This document shows, piece by piece, positions 44,001 through 56,560 of a DNA stretch of 64,000 nt (position 1 is the first letter of the stretch; each line of letters begins with the position of its first letter). The position numbers were made by a program, and so were the translations under genes. The DNA lies in NCBI RefSeq assembly GCF_018446385.1, contig NC_055991.1:116417794-116481793 (forward strand). The letters run 5' to 3'. A model generated the notes under the pieces. It made no database searches, had not been told where the DNA came from, and was given only the letters and a program-made list of their open reading frames with translations. This DNA comes from Zingiber officinale. Taxonomy: Eukaryota > Streptophyta > Magnoliopsida > Zingiberales > Zingiberaceae.

Positions 44001-46907
44001 TGTTGATAAAATTAGTGTGTTAGTGAGCTTGTTTTAATTGAGTTAGTGGAGAGAAATAATAGGGTAATGGTTGTAATGTGGTGTTAGTGTTGGTTGCTAT
44101 GCGGAATATCATACCGGTTTCCTTTACAAAAATTTTGTACAAGTCCTGAACTTTTACTAACAACCTATTGTGTTCTTTAAAAATTAAATTAGGAATCGCA
44201 AACGAAACTTAACATTATTGATTCCAAATTTAACTTATTTGTTCTTGGTGGTTTAGACTTGGATCGCAAACGATACTTAACATTATTGATCCAAATCCAC
44301 CCATGTTACAAATTCAATTAAATATTAATTTCTAAAATTGGCTTCCAGGACTACATGGCGAGGTCTAGACCTTCTTGGGTATGAGATCATCCACCACCGC
44401 CTAGTCAAAGCCTTTTAAAGAAATTTAATATTTAATTTCCTTTTAGTAACCTTAGGTTTAACCAAAAAGAATAATTGAATCACAAATTCGAAAAAACAAA
44501 AGAAACACAAAATCAAAAACATAAATTCGATTACCTAGATTCGTTAGCCTCTTGTGTTTGGTATTTCAAGATCTAAATAAAAGATGAACTAGTTATGATA
44601 CGGAAACTAATAACTAGTTATACCTTTTATAGCTTATAGACCTCACGATCTTCTATCATATTCCTCTTCTTATCTCGGACATCGTGTGGGCGACAATCTA
44701 CCGAGATGAGAATCCACCCAAGCTACCTTCCTCTCCAAGTAAGATTCGGGCACCTCAATAACTCCAAGAAAGGATGAGGTTCGGCCACCACCACCAAGCT
44801 CCAAGGGATGCTAGAAACAAAGCCTCCTTTCTCTCCTTCTCCAAGCAAAATCCGGCCACCACAAGAGCTCCAAGAGATGATGTGGTTCGGCCACAAGAAG
44901 AAGAAAGGAGAAGAGGAATAGGGCCGGCCACACCAAGGAAGAAAAGAGAGAGGAATAATAGAGGATATGTTATGAGATGAGGCACCTCTACTCTCTCTTT
45001 TATATTCCTTGGTTTTGGCAAATAAGGAAAGATTTATAAATAAAAACTTCCTTATATTCCTTGCCATTGTTTAAGAAAGAAAATTTAATTAAAATCTCCT
45101 TATTAAACCTCTAATGACCGACCACCTTAATCCCTCCAAATAAGAAAAGTTTTAAACACAAAATTAAAACTTCCTAATTTATTTCCGAAAATTTTTAAAT
45201 AAAAATTTCTCTTTTGAAAATTTCCTTCATGGTTGGTCATAAAAGGAAACTTTTATAAATTAAAATCTCTCTATTAAAACATGTGGATGATTTTCAAAAA
45301 GGAAAGTTTTCTTTAAAATTAAAATCTTTCTCTCAATCTACAAATAAGGAAATATATCAAATTTTTTCTTAATCTTTTGTAGAAACTATAATAGGAAAGA
45401 TTTAATTTTAAAACTCTCTTTAAAATCATGAAGATGGTTACAAAAAAGAAAAGTTTTATCAAAAATTAAAATCTTCCTTTTAACTACAAATAAGGAAAGA
45501 TATCAAACTTTTCTCTTAATCTTTTGTAGAAAGCTATAAAAGGAAAGATTTAAATTTTAAACTATCTTTTAAAACCATGGCTTCCACATAAGAAAACTTT
45601 TAAAAAATAAAATCCCTTTTATTTTATTTTGGCTGGCCACCTAAGCTTAAGTTCAAGCTAGGGCCGGCCACTCAATGGGACCAACTCACCTTGGTTTGGC
45701 CGACCCTAGCTTGGGCTCCAAGCTAGGCTTGGTCGGCCACCTTAAGGTGGGTAAGAAGGTGGGTAAGAAGGTGGGTATGAGTGGGTATAATATTTTATAA
45801 ATAAGAGGCTACGACAGGGACCGAGAGGAGGAATTGGTTTTGGTCTCCTAATAATCTTGAGCTTCCCGTGTTCGCCCCGAACACACAACTCGAGTTCATC
45901 AATAATAACTCATACCACTAAAGAGTTATTATTGAACTACTGCACCAATCACATATTACTATATGAGCTCCTATTTATCATGAGTGTGTTAGTCTCCCCG
46001 TGTTTAAGATATAGAATGCCCACTAATTAAATGAGTTACTGACAACTCACTAAATTAATATCTAGCTCCAAGAGTAGTACCACTCAACCTTATCGTCATG
46101 TCGGACTAAGTCCACCTGCAGGGTTTATATGACCATCCTTATGAGCTCCTCTTGGGGACATCATCAACCTAGATTACTAGGACACAGTTTCCTTCTATAA
46201 TTAACAACACACACTATAAATAATATCATTTCCCAACTTATCGGGCCTCTTGATTTATCGAACTAAATCTCACCCATTGATAAGTCAAAGAAATAAATAT
46301 TAGATATATGTGTTTGTTATTATATCAGGATTAGGAGCACACACTTCCATAATAACAAAAGTCTTGTTCTTTTATTCAGTCAGTATAAAAAGAACTTACC
46401 TTAAATGGTCATGCTCAATACACTCAGAGTGTACTAGTGTAATTTTATAGTTAAGATAAACTAATACCAAATTACACTACGACTATTCCAATGGTTTGTT
46501 CCTTTCCATCTTAGTCGTGAGCTACTGTTTATAATTTATAAGGAATTGATAACATGATCTTCTGTGTGTGACACCACACACCATGTTATCTACAATATAA
46601 ATTAATTGAACAACTATACTTAGCATATAAATATAGATATTTGACCAATGTGATTCTTATTTCTAAATAAATGTTTATACAAAAAGTTAGGCTTTTAGTA
46701 TACACTCTAATAGTTAGTGGGTCAATGAGTTGGTAAGTTGAGTTAGTGGTGGAGGATAATTGTTAATGTTGTGGTGTTAGTGAAGTTAGTGAGTTTTTTA
46801 ATATGTGATATATTAGCCTATAAATAGGATATGTAATGATCAATGAATGTGTTGAAAACTTTTTTTTTATCCTCCTTGTATCCTCGACTTGTCTATTTTT
46901 CTTATCA
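44001..46907 (+). repeat. 3' LTR of element C, split by G
   Basis: Parts 44001-44087 and 46718-46907 make 277 bases, equal to the 5' LTR. It begins after the polypurine tract AAGGGAGGGA. Confidence 0.88.
44088..46712 (-). mobile_element. Solo-LTR-like unit 'G', third family member
   Basis: 2,625 bases with perfect GTTAG TSDs (44083-44087 and 46713-46717). On the minus strand it runs TATTAGAGTGTATACTAAAAG ... GCATAGCAACCAACA, so it is in the same orientation as E; the first TG has become TA. Non-coding; the 114-residue minus ORF near 44723-45067 falls in the GGCCGG-rich leader and has no recognisable domain. Confidence 0.85.
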
Positions 46908-49889
46908 GCGCAACCTCACGAAATCCAGTTTCAGAATCCAACACTGTTCAAATAGTTTCAAGTTCAAAGATAGCACCAGTGTCAATTTCGATTTCGAACA
47001 CTATAAAACGCAAGGTTCCAATCATTCCATCGACAGTGGAAAGTCTCCAAACAGCTAGAAACCAAGGGAAGCAGCAAGGAGGAATCAGGGATCCAAATGA
47101 CATGCTCGGAAAGAGATTCAGAAATGGGCACTACCCAGGGAGTTTCAGGTTTAAAATTAGTTTCAGATGTTGTTCACAAGAGTTCAATGGCTGCAATCCC
47201 TGGAGAACAACGTGCCAAGAGAAAGGGGTCAATGGACACAGTCCCACGTAAACCAGAATCAGAATTGGATACTGCTCAAAAGGCTTCAGTTTCAGTTATG
47301 GTTTCAGCTGGGAACACTGTAGCAAATGGGCATCTGGGAAAGACAGGCAATCTCCAATTGAGGAAACCAACTGCACAGGAGAATGTATCAGTAGTCATTG
47401 CTCCAAAATCTTCAGGTTCAGTATCAATCCGAAACACCACAGCTGCCTCACTATCAGCAAATCAGCCACAGCATGGGGGAAATGACAATCTGCAGTGACA
47501 GTGGCATGACAGGTAGCTAGGGACTTAGATTCACACCCAACTAGAACAGGCTCCGTTACAGAGGGAAATACTACTGATAATTTGATTAATAGACCAAGGT
47601 TGCATAGCATCAATGGGTCAGTGTGTGCAGAATCAGAAATGGAAGTAGAAATTGTGCCAAAGTGTTCAGTTTCAGAAAGTGGCATTGTAGCTCCGATGGT
47701 TTTGAAATCACTGAACAAAACAATCAATTGCAAATGGGTTCCCCAACCCCCACTCTGGGATCCTCATTGCATTAATTGGAAATCAAGAAATGGGAGGAAT
47801 AGTTCATTCACACTATCATCCAGTGCAAGGTTGCATGGACTTATTATGCAGTGACCTGTGCATATGAGCAGTTATCCATCCCTAACAGGAGACAGATGTG
47901 GGAAATATTACATCAGATAACTACTAGCATGGACTTGCCTTGGCTCATCATTGGGGATTTCAACTCTCCTCTCTCTCTCTCTCTCTTGCGGACACATGTG
48001 GAGGAATAGATGTGACATCTTATACTATAATTGATTTTCTGGAGTTTGTACATATGGCTAGGATGGAGAACCTACAATGTATTGGATGCCAATTCACATG
48101 GACAAATGGGCGAGTGGTAAGTAAACTTGATAGGGCAATGGTGAATAAAATATGGACGGAGTAGGATAGGTGCACTTTTGCAGAGTTCAGGCCTTTAGGG
48201 ATCTACTCAGACCATACATCATGTGTTGTATCCATCATAGAGCCCCCTAAGCCACAAGGCAAGCCGTTCAAATTCTACAATATGTGGACCATGTACCCAA
48301 CCTTCAGGTAACTAGTGCAAGAAAATTGGGCACTTGCTGATGAGATGATTAGAGAAGGTGTGTGCTAGTTTAATATGAAATAAAAACTCTTGTTCCTCAA
48401 AAGATCACTATGACAACTTAACAAGAAAAATTTTCATCACATTCAAGAGAGATCCAAGAGAGTACAAGCACACCTAGAGGGAATTCAAGAGAAGACCTTA
48501 GCTCAAGGATTTGTGGATGAGGAATATAAAGAAGTCAAGAAAGAGGCAGACCTCCTAGCTCGGGTAGAATGTCTCTTCTACCAACAAAGAGTGAAGCACA
48601 CATATTTCAATTTTCAAGTAAGTTGATAGAAACACCCTTTTTTCACTCTCTGGTAAAAAGGAACAACAAGAGAAGGAAAATTGTGACCATTGAAAAAGAG
48701 AATGGGGAGATCACCACCAGCCTTGAAGAAGTGGCATAGGCATTTGTGAGGTATTTCCAATCACAGCTAGGGACACAGGTTGAGCGTGCCACATTCCAGC
48801 CAGAGTGTATGTAATTTGGGAGAGTTCTGTTGGCTAAGCAACAAGGCCAACTAATAAGGATCCCAACTGTAGAGGAGCTCAAAAGTGCACTCTTTGACAT
48901 AAGTGATCTAAAAGCACTAGGGTTAGATGGGTACAACTCAAAATTCTTCAAGCAAGCATGGGACACAGTTAAGAATGAATTCACCTCAGTCGTCCTGGAA
49001 TTTTTCTCCATGGGACAACTACTAAAGTGATGGAACCACACTCTAATTGCCCTAGTACAAAAGACGGCATATGCAAGCAAGATGCAAGATTACAGACTCA
49101 TCTCTGATGTACAGTTTTCTACAAAGCAATCTCTAAGTTCGTGGCTAGTAGATTGGTAGATGTCATGGGTCACCTCTTACATCTATGTAGACTGCATTTG
49201 TCAAAGGTTGTCACATATCAGATAATATCCACTTGGCATGGGAACTGTTGAGAAATTACACCAAGAAGTGAATCTCTCCGAGGTGTACACTAAAAGTGAA
49301 CTTACAGAAAGCTTTTGACTTAGTGCACTACAGTTTTTTTGCAGGATGTTTTAGCAATATTACAGTTCTAGACCATTTATATCACATGGATAAGAGAATG
49401 CATTACCACCACTTCTCTGTAGTGATTAATGTCAACATGCATGACTTCTTCCGAGGTGGTAGAGGACTTAGACAGGGAGACCCACTCTCCCCATATTTAT
49501 TTGGGTTATGCATGGAGTATTTGTCCTGATCCCTAACACATCGTACCATCAAGTTTGATTTCTATTTCCACCCCAAGTGTGAGCATCTAAGGATAGCACA
49601 CTTGGTATATGAAGACAATCTGTTGCTACTATCTCGTGGGGATACACCTTTAATTACATAGCTGGTTTGTTGTTTAATACAGTTCCTCTAGATGGCAGAT
49701 CTTACCACCGACCAAGCCAAATCCAGCATTTACATGGCATGGATACATACCCCTACACAGGAGCACCTACTCACCATCACAGGCTTCTAGATAGGGGAGA
49801 TGCCTTTTAGATACCTGGGGATCCCCATAGCTTATCAGAAATTGAAGATCTTAGACTACATCATGCTTTTGGACTCCCTCACTCGTAGG
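46908..49889 (+). pseudogene. LINE: end of ORF1 and ORF2 (endonuclease, RT part), plus-strand copy
   Basis: Continues 24970-25762 after removal of element C. The S/E/V-rich end of ORF1 is at 46912-47740. The APE-type endonuclease reads YEQLSIPNRRQMWEILHQ and DLPWLIIGDFNSPL (about 47860-47970) with a (CT)n expansion at 47971, and later FLEFVHMARMENLQCIGCQF, TWTNGRVVSKLDRAMVNK. The RT has [45 protein letters not shown] and [20 protein letters not shown] (about 48850-49520). After LGIPIAYQKLKIL it ends near 49889 without a tail. Many stops and shifts. Confidence 0.82.
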
Positions 49890-49929
49890 ACTTAAGATAA
49901 TGTAGCTTTCGGCCATGAATTGATCTTGA

Positions 49930-52900
49930 GGGTGAGAGAGTCCAAGAGTATACTGTAGTTTAAGATCTTCAATTTCTGAGAAGCTATGAGTATCCTCAGG
50001 TATCTGAAAGGCATCTCCCCTATCTGAAACCCTGTGATGGTGAGTAACTGCTCCCGAGTGTATCTATTCCTGCATGCTAGATTTAGCTAGGTTGCCTGCG
50101 AGACCGACCATCTAGGCAAACTGTGATAAACAACAAACTAGTTGGGTAACTGAAGGCACATCCCCATGAGCTTTGCATATACCAAATGTGATATCCTCAG
50201 AGACTCACATTTGGGTTTAGGGGTGGGAGTGAAAATCAGACATAAACCCTAAACCCTAAACCTAATAGTGTGACGTGCTAGGGATCGGGATAGATACTCC
50301 ATGTATAGTCCAAAAAGATATGGGGAGAGTGGGTCCTCCTATTTGAGTCCTCTGCCACCTCAGAAGAAACCATGCAGATGTCATTAATCACTACAGAGGA
50401 GGTGGTGGTGATGCATTCTCTGATCCATGCGATATAAATAGTTGGGAACTATAATGCTACCAAAACATCCTGCAAGAACCCCCCGTGCACTAAGTCAAAG
50501 GCTTTTTGTAAATTCACTTTGAGTGTACATCTTGGAAAGATTCATTTTCTAGTGTAGTTCTCCAACAGTTTTGTGTCAAGTGAATGTTGTTTGATATAAG
50601 GCTCCCTTTACAAATGCAGTCTGTATAGGATGTAGGAGATGATCAGTGACATCTGCCAATCTGCTCGCCAAGAGTTTGAAAATCACTTTGTAAAATACTG
50701 TGTAGCAGGAAATGGGCCTGTAGTCTTGTACTTTGCTTGCATGTGTCGTTTTTGGTTCTAAGGCAATGAGGGTATGATTCCATGGTTTCAGTAATTGCCC
50801 AGTAGAGAAGAATTTTAGAACGGCTAAGGTGAACTCATCTTTAACTGTATCTCATGTCTGCATGAAGAACTTTGAGTTATAGCCAGTAGTACTCGGGGCT
50901 TTTAGGTCTCCTATGCTAAAAAGAGCACTCTTGACCTCCTCTGTAGTCGGGATCCTTGTTAATTGGGCTTACTGTTCAGCCGAAAGAACTCTCCCAAACT
51001 ATATACATTCGATACATACATTCGACTCAAAATGGTGAACGCTCAACATGTGCTCTAAGTTGTGACTGGAAGTGGCTCACAAATGCTTGCACTATCTCTT
51101 CTAGACTAGTGGTAGACTCCCCATTATCTTTTTTTAATAATTATAATTTCTCTCCTTTTGTTGTTCCATTTTACCAAGGAGTGGAAGAAAGGAGTGTCCT
51201 GTCAACCTACTTGAAATATGTGTGTTTTGCTCTTTATTGGTAGAAAAGGTATTCGGCCTGATGAGGTCAGCTACTTTCCTCTATATTCCTCATCCACAAA
51301 TCCTTTGGTTAAGACCCTCTCTTGTACTTCCTCTATGTGCGCTTCTGCTCTTTTGGCTCTCTTGAATGTGTTAAAAATTTTCTTTATTAAGGTGCTGCAG
51401 TGGTCTTTTGAGAAATGAGAGCTTTTGCTTAAGCTTAAATGGGCACACACCTTCTCTAATTATCGTGCTGGCAAATTCCCAGTTTTCTGGGACTAAATGT
51501 CTAAAATTCAGGTGCGTAGTCCACATGTTATAGAATTTGAAAGGCTTGACTTGTGACCTTCTAGGCTCCATGATGGATACAACACAGGATGCATAGTCTG
51601 AAAAGATCCCGGGGTCTGAACTCAACAAAAGTACTCCTATCCCGCTCCAACCATTCTTTATTTACCACCGCCCTATCCAATTTGCACACCACTAGCTCAT
51701 TTGTCCATGTGAATTGGTAACTCGTAGCATGTAGGTCCTCCATCCTAGCCATGATCACAAACTCTAGAAAATCAACTGTTGTATAGGATGTGAAGTCCAT
51801 CCCTCCACGTTTGTCTAAGGGATAGTGGGGAGTTAAAATCTCCAATGATGAGCCAAGGAAGATCCATATTAGTAGCTATCTGATGTAAATTTTTCCACAT
51901 TTGTCTCCTGCTAGGGATGGATAGTTGTCCATATACAAAGGTCACTACATGATACGTCCCTGCAACCTTGCATTGGATAATTGTGTGGATGAACTGCTCC
52001 TCCCTTTGCTTAATTTCCAAATTGATGAGATGTGGGTCATAGAATAGAAGCATCCAACTTCTATTGTTGCTAGCTACTTGTTCTTCAAAGGTTCACTGGC
52101 GAAAATTATTTGCTGCCAATTGTCGGTGCTTCCTAGGTGTCAATTTTGTCTCCATGATACATAAGACACTTAACTTTTGCCTGAAAAGGATATTCTTAAC
52201 CTCTCTTTGTTTGAGGCCTATGTTTAGGCCCCTAATATTCCATGATCCTATCTTCATATGAGTTTAGGGGGCATATGCCTCCTAGTAATGATTTTGGACC
52301 TCTTTTCTTGTTTCCGCCTAGTATCTTGAGTCTGTACTTCACTAACCTGCTCATTTTTAAAATCTGCTATGTCACCTTCATGTTGCATTTCCCTACCAGA
52401 GCTTTGCTCCATCTTTTGTGCTGCTGGATTTACAATATGTTTATCACTTTTCAGGTTTTGGTACCGTTTTACAGCCGCAAGCCCCACAATGATAGGTTTG
52501 GGTGGTTCTTCCTGTAGGTCCGGGTCATGTTCAACCTGCAAGGTCGGTGTTGAGTATCCAGCTTCCTTTTGCTTGCTATAGATCTGGTCTGGACCCTTGG
52601 GTTCACCTCTTCATCCTTTTTCCCTTTTGTCATTCCAATAGTAGCTGGATTTTCCTTTATTGTTGCCTTGTTTGTAGTTAGCTCCCCTATTTCTTTTCCA
52701 TCTTTCCCTAAATTGCTCAGGTAGTTCCTAGTAATCTCATGGATCCCTTTTTCTCCCATGTCAAAGATTGGTAAGAAAGCATTGTGCAACTCTGTGCCAG
52801 CAAGTTTGTGTACCCCATTTTTGTATTTGCTTTGTGCTTGTGTCTCCATATTCAATCTTTTCTTTTGTGTTCTAGCCCGAGTCTGAATTTTGTATGAACT

Positions 52901-53732
52901 TCCTTGCTTGGACTCTAATTTTCCCCCTGCTGATAGGTTTCTTGTGCCAATTCTAGTATCACTTCCAGATTGTGCAGTAAATCTTTTGCTTATCCTCCTT
53001 GGTTTATTGTTGGCTGGGATTTCTTTTGTGCGTCTCAAGCTGAGTGGGGAGTGTGAGTGCCAGCTTTGCTTATGTTTTCCTACTTCTCCTCTTGTACGTC
53101 TATTTCTGAGTCTGAACCTGCTATTGAACCTATTTTTGAGCCTGATTTTGTTGTAGACTGATCATATTTTGATTCTGTGATGTGATCAGATTCTGCCTCT
53201 GAATGTAGCTCTAATTCTGTGTCTGTTGGAGATGTTTCAGCACTGTGTCCGCTGATTCTGATTGCGCATGTTCAGGTTGTGCAGGTTCTGGTTGTGTCAT
53301 TGCTGAATGTGCAGTTTCTGATTTTAGAAATGCTGGATGTGCAGGTTCTGGAGGCATATGATCTGATTTTATGGCGTCTGAATGTTGATATTCTGATTGG
53401 GCTAGTTCTGGTAGTGAGGTTTCTGGATATGCAGAAATTGCTGGTTTTCCTGAAGTTCCCATTCTTGAAACTGTCCTAGTTGATGTCATGTTTGATACTA
53501 CCTTTGATATTGATCTTGGGCCTTCTGGTGCTATTGGCTCTATTTGTTTTACTCCCTTTCTGTGGTTAATGTAAGTGATTTTGTAAGTGATGGATCAGAA
53601 CCTGGGATCCTTATAGCAGTGCCTGCACTATTCCCTTCAGATTCTAATACTTCATGTTCAAGAGCGAATTCTGCACCAGGGATTAAAGCAGAAACAAAAG
53701 TTGCTGCTGCCATTTCTGAAAGCAGGATAGCT
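49930..53732 (-). pseudogene. LINE, second copy, inverted and tail-to-tail with the first
   Basis: On the minus strand: ORF1 end (53489-52254, rich in P/E/A/S, with NKPRRISKRF). The endonuclease (52053-51561) reads YDPHLINLEIKQREEQFIHT, GQLSIPSRRQMWKNLHQ, DLPWLIIGDFNSPL, FTWTNELVVCKLDRAVVNK. RT pieces run from 51430 to about 49950 ([29 protein letters not shown]). The order matches the plus-strand copy base for base in spacing (about 1.85 kb from GDFNSPL to LGIPIAY in both). It stops at the same point as the first copy, leaving about 40 bases between arms. Confidence 0.8.
53299..53732. repeat. 434-base direct duplication, left copy
   Basis: Matches 55709-56142 with a constant offset of 2,410 and no indel, about 30 substitutions by eye. 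It is part of the LINE ORF1 region. Confidence 0.85.
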
Positions 53733-54117
53733 CCCGGATCCGATAGAAGCAGTGCGAAAGCTGAAACACCATATCGGCACGGAGACCCGACCCCAGCAAC
53801 AACACCACGTCAGCACAAGGGTTGATCCAACAAGTGGATCGCCGACCCTTGAGCTGCCAACGCGCGGAGGGTGCCGACCAAGGAGGCTGCGAAGTGTGGC
53901 ACTTGTCGACAAGGCAACGGGGGCAGCAGGGACGACGTTGTGTGTGCAGAGGAGGCGGTGCTAGTGTGGCGTAGCTGGCGTCCTGGCCAGCAGCGTCGGG
54001 AGATAGCTCTCTCGGTGGAGATGGTCGGAAAGGCGGGTTGTCGGTTTAGGGGATCGGTGGCCGGCTTGAAAGGGGGTTGGATAGACGGCACCCCCAAATC
54101 GATCGCTTCTTCTACGA
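53733..54117. repeat. Unclassified GC-rich repeat, copy 1
   Basis: Starts abruptly at the end of the 434-base repeat. Most of it is the reverse complement of 60930-61215 (for example AAACACCATATCGGCACGGA, CAACAACACCACGTCAGCAC, CACTTGTCGACAAGGCAACG). ORFs on both strands have no recognisable domain. It may be the edge of an unknown transposon. Confidence 0.6.
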
Positions 54118-55066
54118 TGTTAGCTTGCGCAGCGGAATACAAACAAAACAAACAAGCTAAAGGTTAAAACTAAGAAAGGAAATGTAAACCGCTAACACAT
54201 TCGTTTAACGTGGTTCAGAGATTAGGGCTCCTACTCCACGACATGTCCTTGAGGTAGACGATCCCGATCCGTCGGTGGATTAGCCCCCGGCAAACTCTGG
54301 CTATCTCAAGTAGCTCCTTGTGGGTGGAGAAATCTCACCACAACACTCACAAACACTTGAAAACAAGTAGATTACTAATTAGGGTTTACCACCACTAATT
54401 TTGTCAGGGATAACCAAGCTTCCAAGCCTTGGTTATATAGGTCGCGAGTTGAAAACCTCGCCTACCAGTCGACTGCCAAAACATGCAGTCGACTGCCCTC
54501 TGTAGAAATTCGGTCGTTACATCCCAACGGCTCAATACCAGTCGACTGCTAAAACTAACAGTCGACTGCTCCACATTGACCAAATGAACAGAAACATTCT
54601 GTTCGCTCTCATTCGACTGCTAAAACATGCAGTTTACTGCTACAGTAACGCTACAGTAAAACTCAAAAACTAGGATTTTACTCCGAGTACAATCTCTCGT
54701 GCACTCGTACCCTCACCCTTATGACTCACTTGACGCTTCTTTGCAGCCTTGACCTCTTGCCTTCAAGCCTACTTCCTTTGGCTCTCGTCCCTCGGATGCA
54801 TTCAAGCCCGCGGCTCGTCCCCAATGCCATCCTTCGCGTATGCCTCGAAGTCGCTTCCCTCGGGCCTTGTCCTCGCTGCCTTGTCCACGGTCCCTCGGAT
54901 GCTCCATCCTTCACCGGACCCGAAGCCATCAACCTGAGTCACATGTGTATCCTGCAGTCCTGCACAACTCAAGTACACATATTAAATACAAGGGTGAACT
55001 TAACTTAAACCCTTTGCCCAAACACCAAAACATATGATCCCACGGACCATTGGGATTACTTTAACA
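54118..55066 (-). mobile_element. LTR of a minus-strand copia element with CAGTCGACTG palindromes
   Basis: 949 bases, TGTTAGCTTGCGCAGC ... GGGATTACTTTAACA on the plus strand, so the termini are TGTTA...TAACA. On the plus strand the next bases, ATCTCCCCCTTTTT, are a reversed polypurine tract, so this is the 3' LTR of a minus-strand element. Palindromes lie at 54466, 54486, 54539 and 54559; TATATAA (minus strand, 54433-54439) lies just downstream of them. ORFs at 54719-55037 are not credible. Confidence 0.78.
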
Positions 55067-55708
55067 ATCTCCCCCTTTTTGGTGTTTGGCAATACGTTTA
55101 AGTTAGGGAAAACAAATAGCAAATAAACATGCTAAAACAAATGAACTTACGTTGCCAAGGCTACACATTTGGACTTACACCGCCGAATGGACTTACGATG
55201 CCAAGGCTACACACTTAGACTTACACTGCCGAAATAAAAATACAAACATGCATTGGAACCTATCCCAAGGCTCCCCCTACACCTATGCTCCCCATTGAGC
55301 TAGGAATTTTTCATATAAGGCTTTTTAAGAACCTATCACAAGGCTCCCCCTACACCTATGCTCCCCAATGAGCTAGGATTTAAGAACCTATCACAAGGCT
55401 CCCCCTACGCAAAGGCACTAAGGTTTTCCCAACTAAACCTTTACTTCTCCCCCTTTGCCTAACATCCAAAAAAACTTTCGAACAATATCCCAATTATTGA
55501 AAACTTATCATCCAACTGACCCTAAACTCATGTATTTACCCCCCCCCCCCATGGATCCCATACATCTATACAAGCTGACCCGGTCAAAATCCAGTGCTGA
55601 AAACACTTTCAGGCTGGTATCAATCGACTGCAAGAAGTACCAGTCGACTGACCCCATGAAAACGAGCTTACAGAGACATTCTGTGCTCAAAAATATTGTT
55701 ACCAGTCG
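55067..55708 (-). mobile_element. 3' internal fragment of the same minus-strand copia element
   Basis: Non-coding, with three copies of AACCTATCACAAGGCTCCCC-like text, two TACACATTTGGACTTACACC-like repeats, a twelve-C run (55539-55550) and further CAGTCGACTG words (55622-55708). The rest of the element is missing; LINE sequence resumes at 55709. Confidence 0.65.
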
Positions 55709-56142
55709 ATTGCTGAATGTGCAGTTTCTGATTTTGGAAATGCTGGATGTGCAGGTTCTGGAGGTATATGATCTAATTTTGTGGTGTCTGAATGTTGATA
55801 TTTTGATTGGGCTGGTTCTGGTAGTGAGGCTTCTGGATATGCAGAAATTGTTGGTTTTCCTGAAGTTCCCATTCCTGAAACTGTCATAGTTGATGTCATG
55901 TTTGATACTGCCTTTGATATTGATCTTGGGCCATCTGGTTCTATTGGCTCTATTTGTTTTACTACCTTTCTGTGGCTGCTATAAGTGATTCTGTAAGTGA
56001 TGGATCTGAACCTGGGATCCTTACAGCAGTGCCTCCACTATTCCCTTCAGATTCTAATACTTCTTGTTCAAGAGCTGATTCTGCACCAGGGATCAAAGCA
56101 GAAACAGAAGTTGTTGCTGCCATTTCTGAAAGCAGGATAGCT
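55709..56142. repeat. 434-base direct duplication, right copy
   Basis: Partner of 53299-53732. LINE ORF1-like sequence continues beyond it to the right. Confidence 0.85.
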
Positions 56143-56560
56143 GAATTTATTTCTAGGACTGCAGTTGATACTCCATCCTCTGAAATTCTGTTCAATTTAG
56201 GGACAGAAACCATTTCTGCATCAGAACCCATTTCTATAGCAGAAACTGTTCTGGATGGGCTGAAATTGAAAAACCATCTGCTTGGACAGCATCTACAGCC
56301 CTCTCCTTTGGGCATTTTATAGGAATTGTTCCTGGAAATGTGGGTTCTGAGATCCCTGTTGCTTCTGAGATCAAAACTGGTTGCTGAAGTGTTGTGTCTG
56401 ATTCTGAAGGAAACACACTAGGGCTTGAAACCATTTCTATCATTCTTGTGCCTGAAACCTTTTCTGAAACTGAAATTAGCATCTCATTCCCTGATACACT
56501 ACTGCTGATCTGAAAAGTCACTTTTCCTAAATCAGAAATTGCCTTTGTTTCTATAATACT
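56143..56560 (-). pseudogene. LINE ORF1 region of the inverted copy, remainder
   Basis: On the minus strand S/E/T-rich sequence (MTFQISSSVSGNEMLISVSE and onward) like the ORF1 tails above, with an ORF of 95 codons at 56234-56521. No DUF4283 domain was found to the right of it. Confidence 0.45.

Larger units (their letters stand above)
25763..46907 (+). mobile_element. Ty1/copia element 'C' with 277-base LTRs, hosting D and G
   Basis: 5' LTR 25763-26039, primer site, gag, protease, integrase, RT (cut by element D at 29148/42986), RNase H, polypurine tract AAGGGAGGGA (43990-43999), 3' LTR from 44001 (cut by G at 44088) to 46907. Flanking bases GCACA (25758-25762) and GCGCA (46908-46912) are a TSD with one change. 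Removing D and G leaves an ordinary element of about 4.7 kb. Short LTRs and the RT reading suggest the Ivana/Oryco side of copia; this is tentative. Confidence 0.88.

Noticed and set aside
44723..45067. Minus ORFs of 114 and 88 codons in unit G
   Set aside because: They lie in the GGCCGG-rich leader of a non-coding LTR-like unit; the corresponding parts of E and F do not keep the frame.
46908..53732. Twin-priming inversion of a single LINE
   Set aside because: Both arms contain the same ORF2 portion in the same spacing; twin priming yields complementary, not duplicate, portions.
53544..53825. Plus-strand ORFs of 93 and 122 codons (also 55954-56322)
   Set aside because: Both are antisense readings of the duplicated LINE ORF1 region; the first runs across the rearrangement joint.
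54719..55037. Several overlapping ORFs of 60-95 codons on both strands
   Set aside because: They fall in a copia LTR; no domain, and overlapping frames on both strands indicate composition effects.
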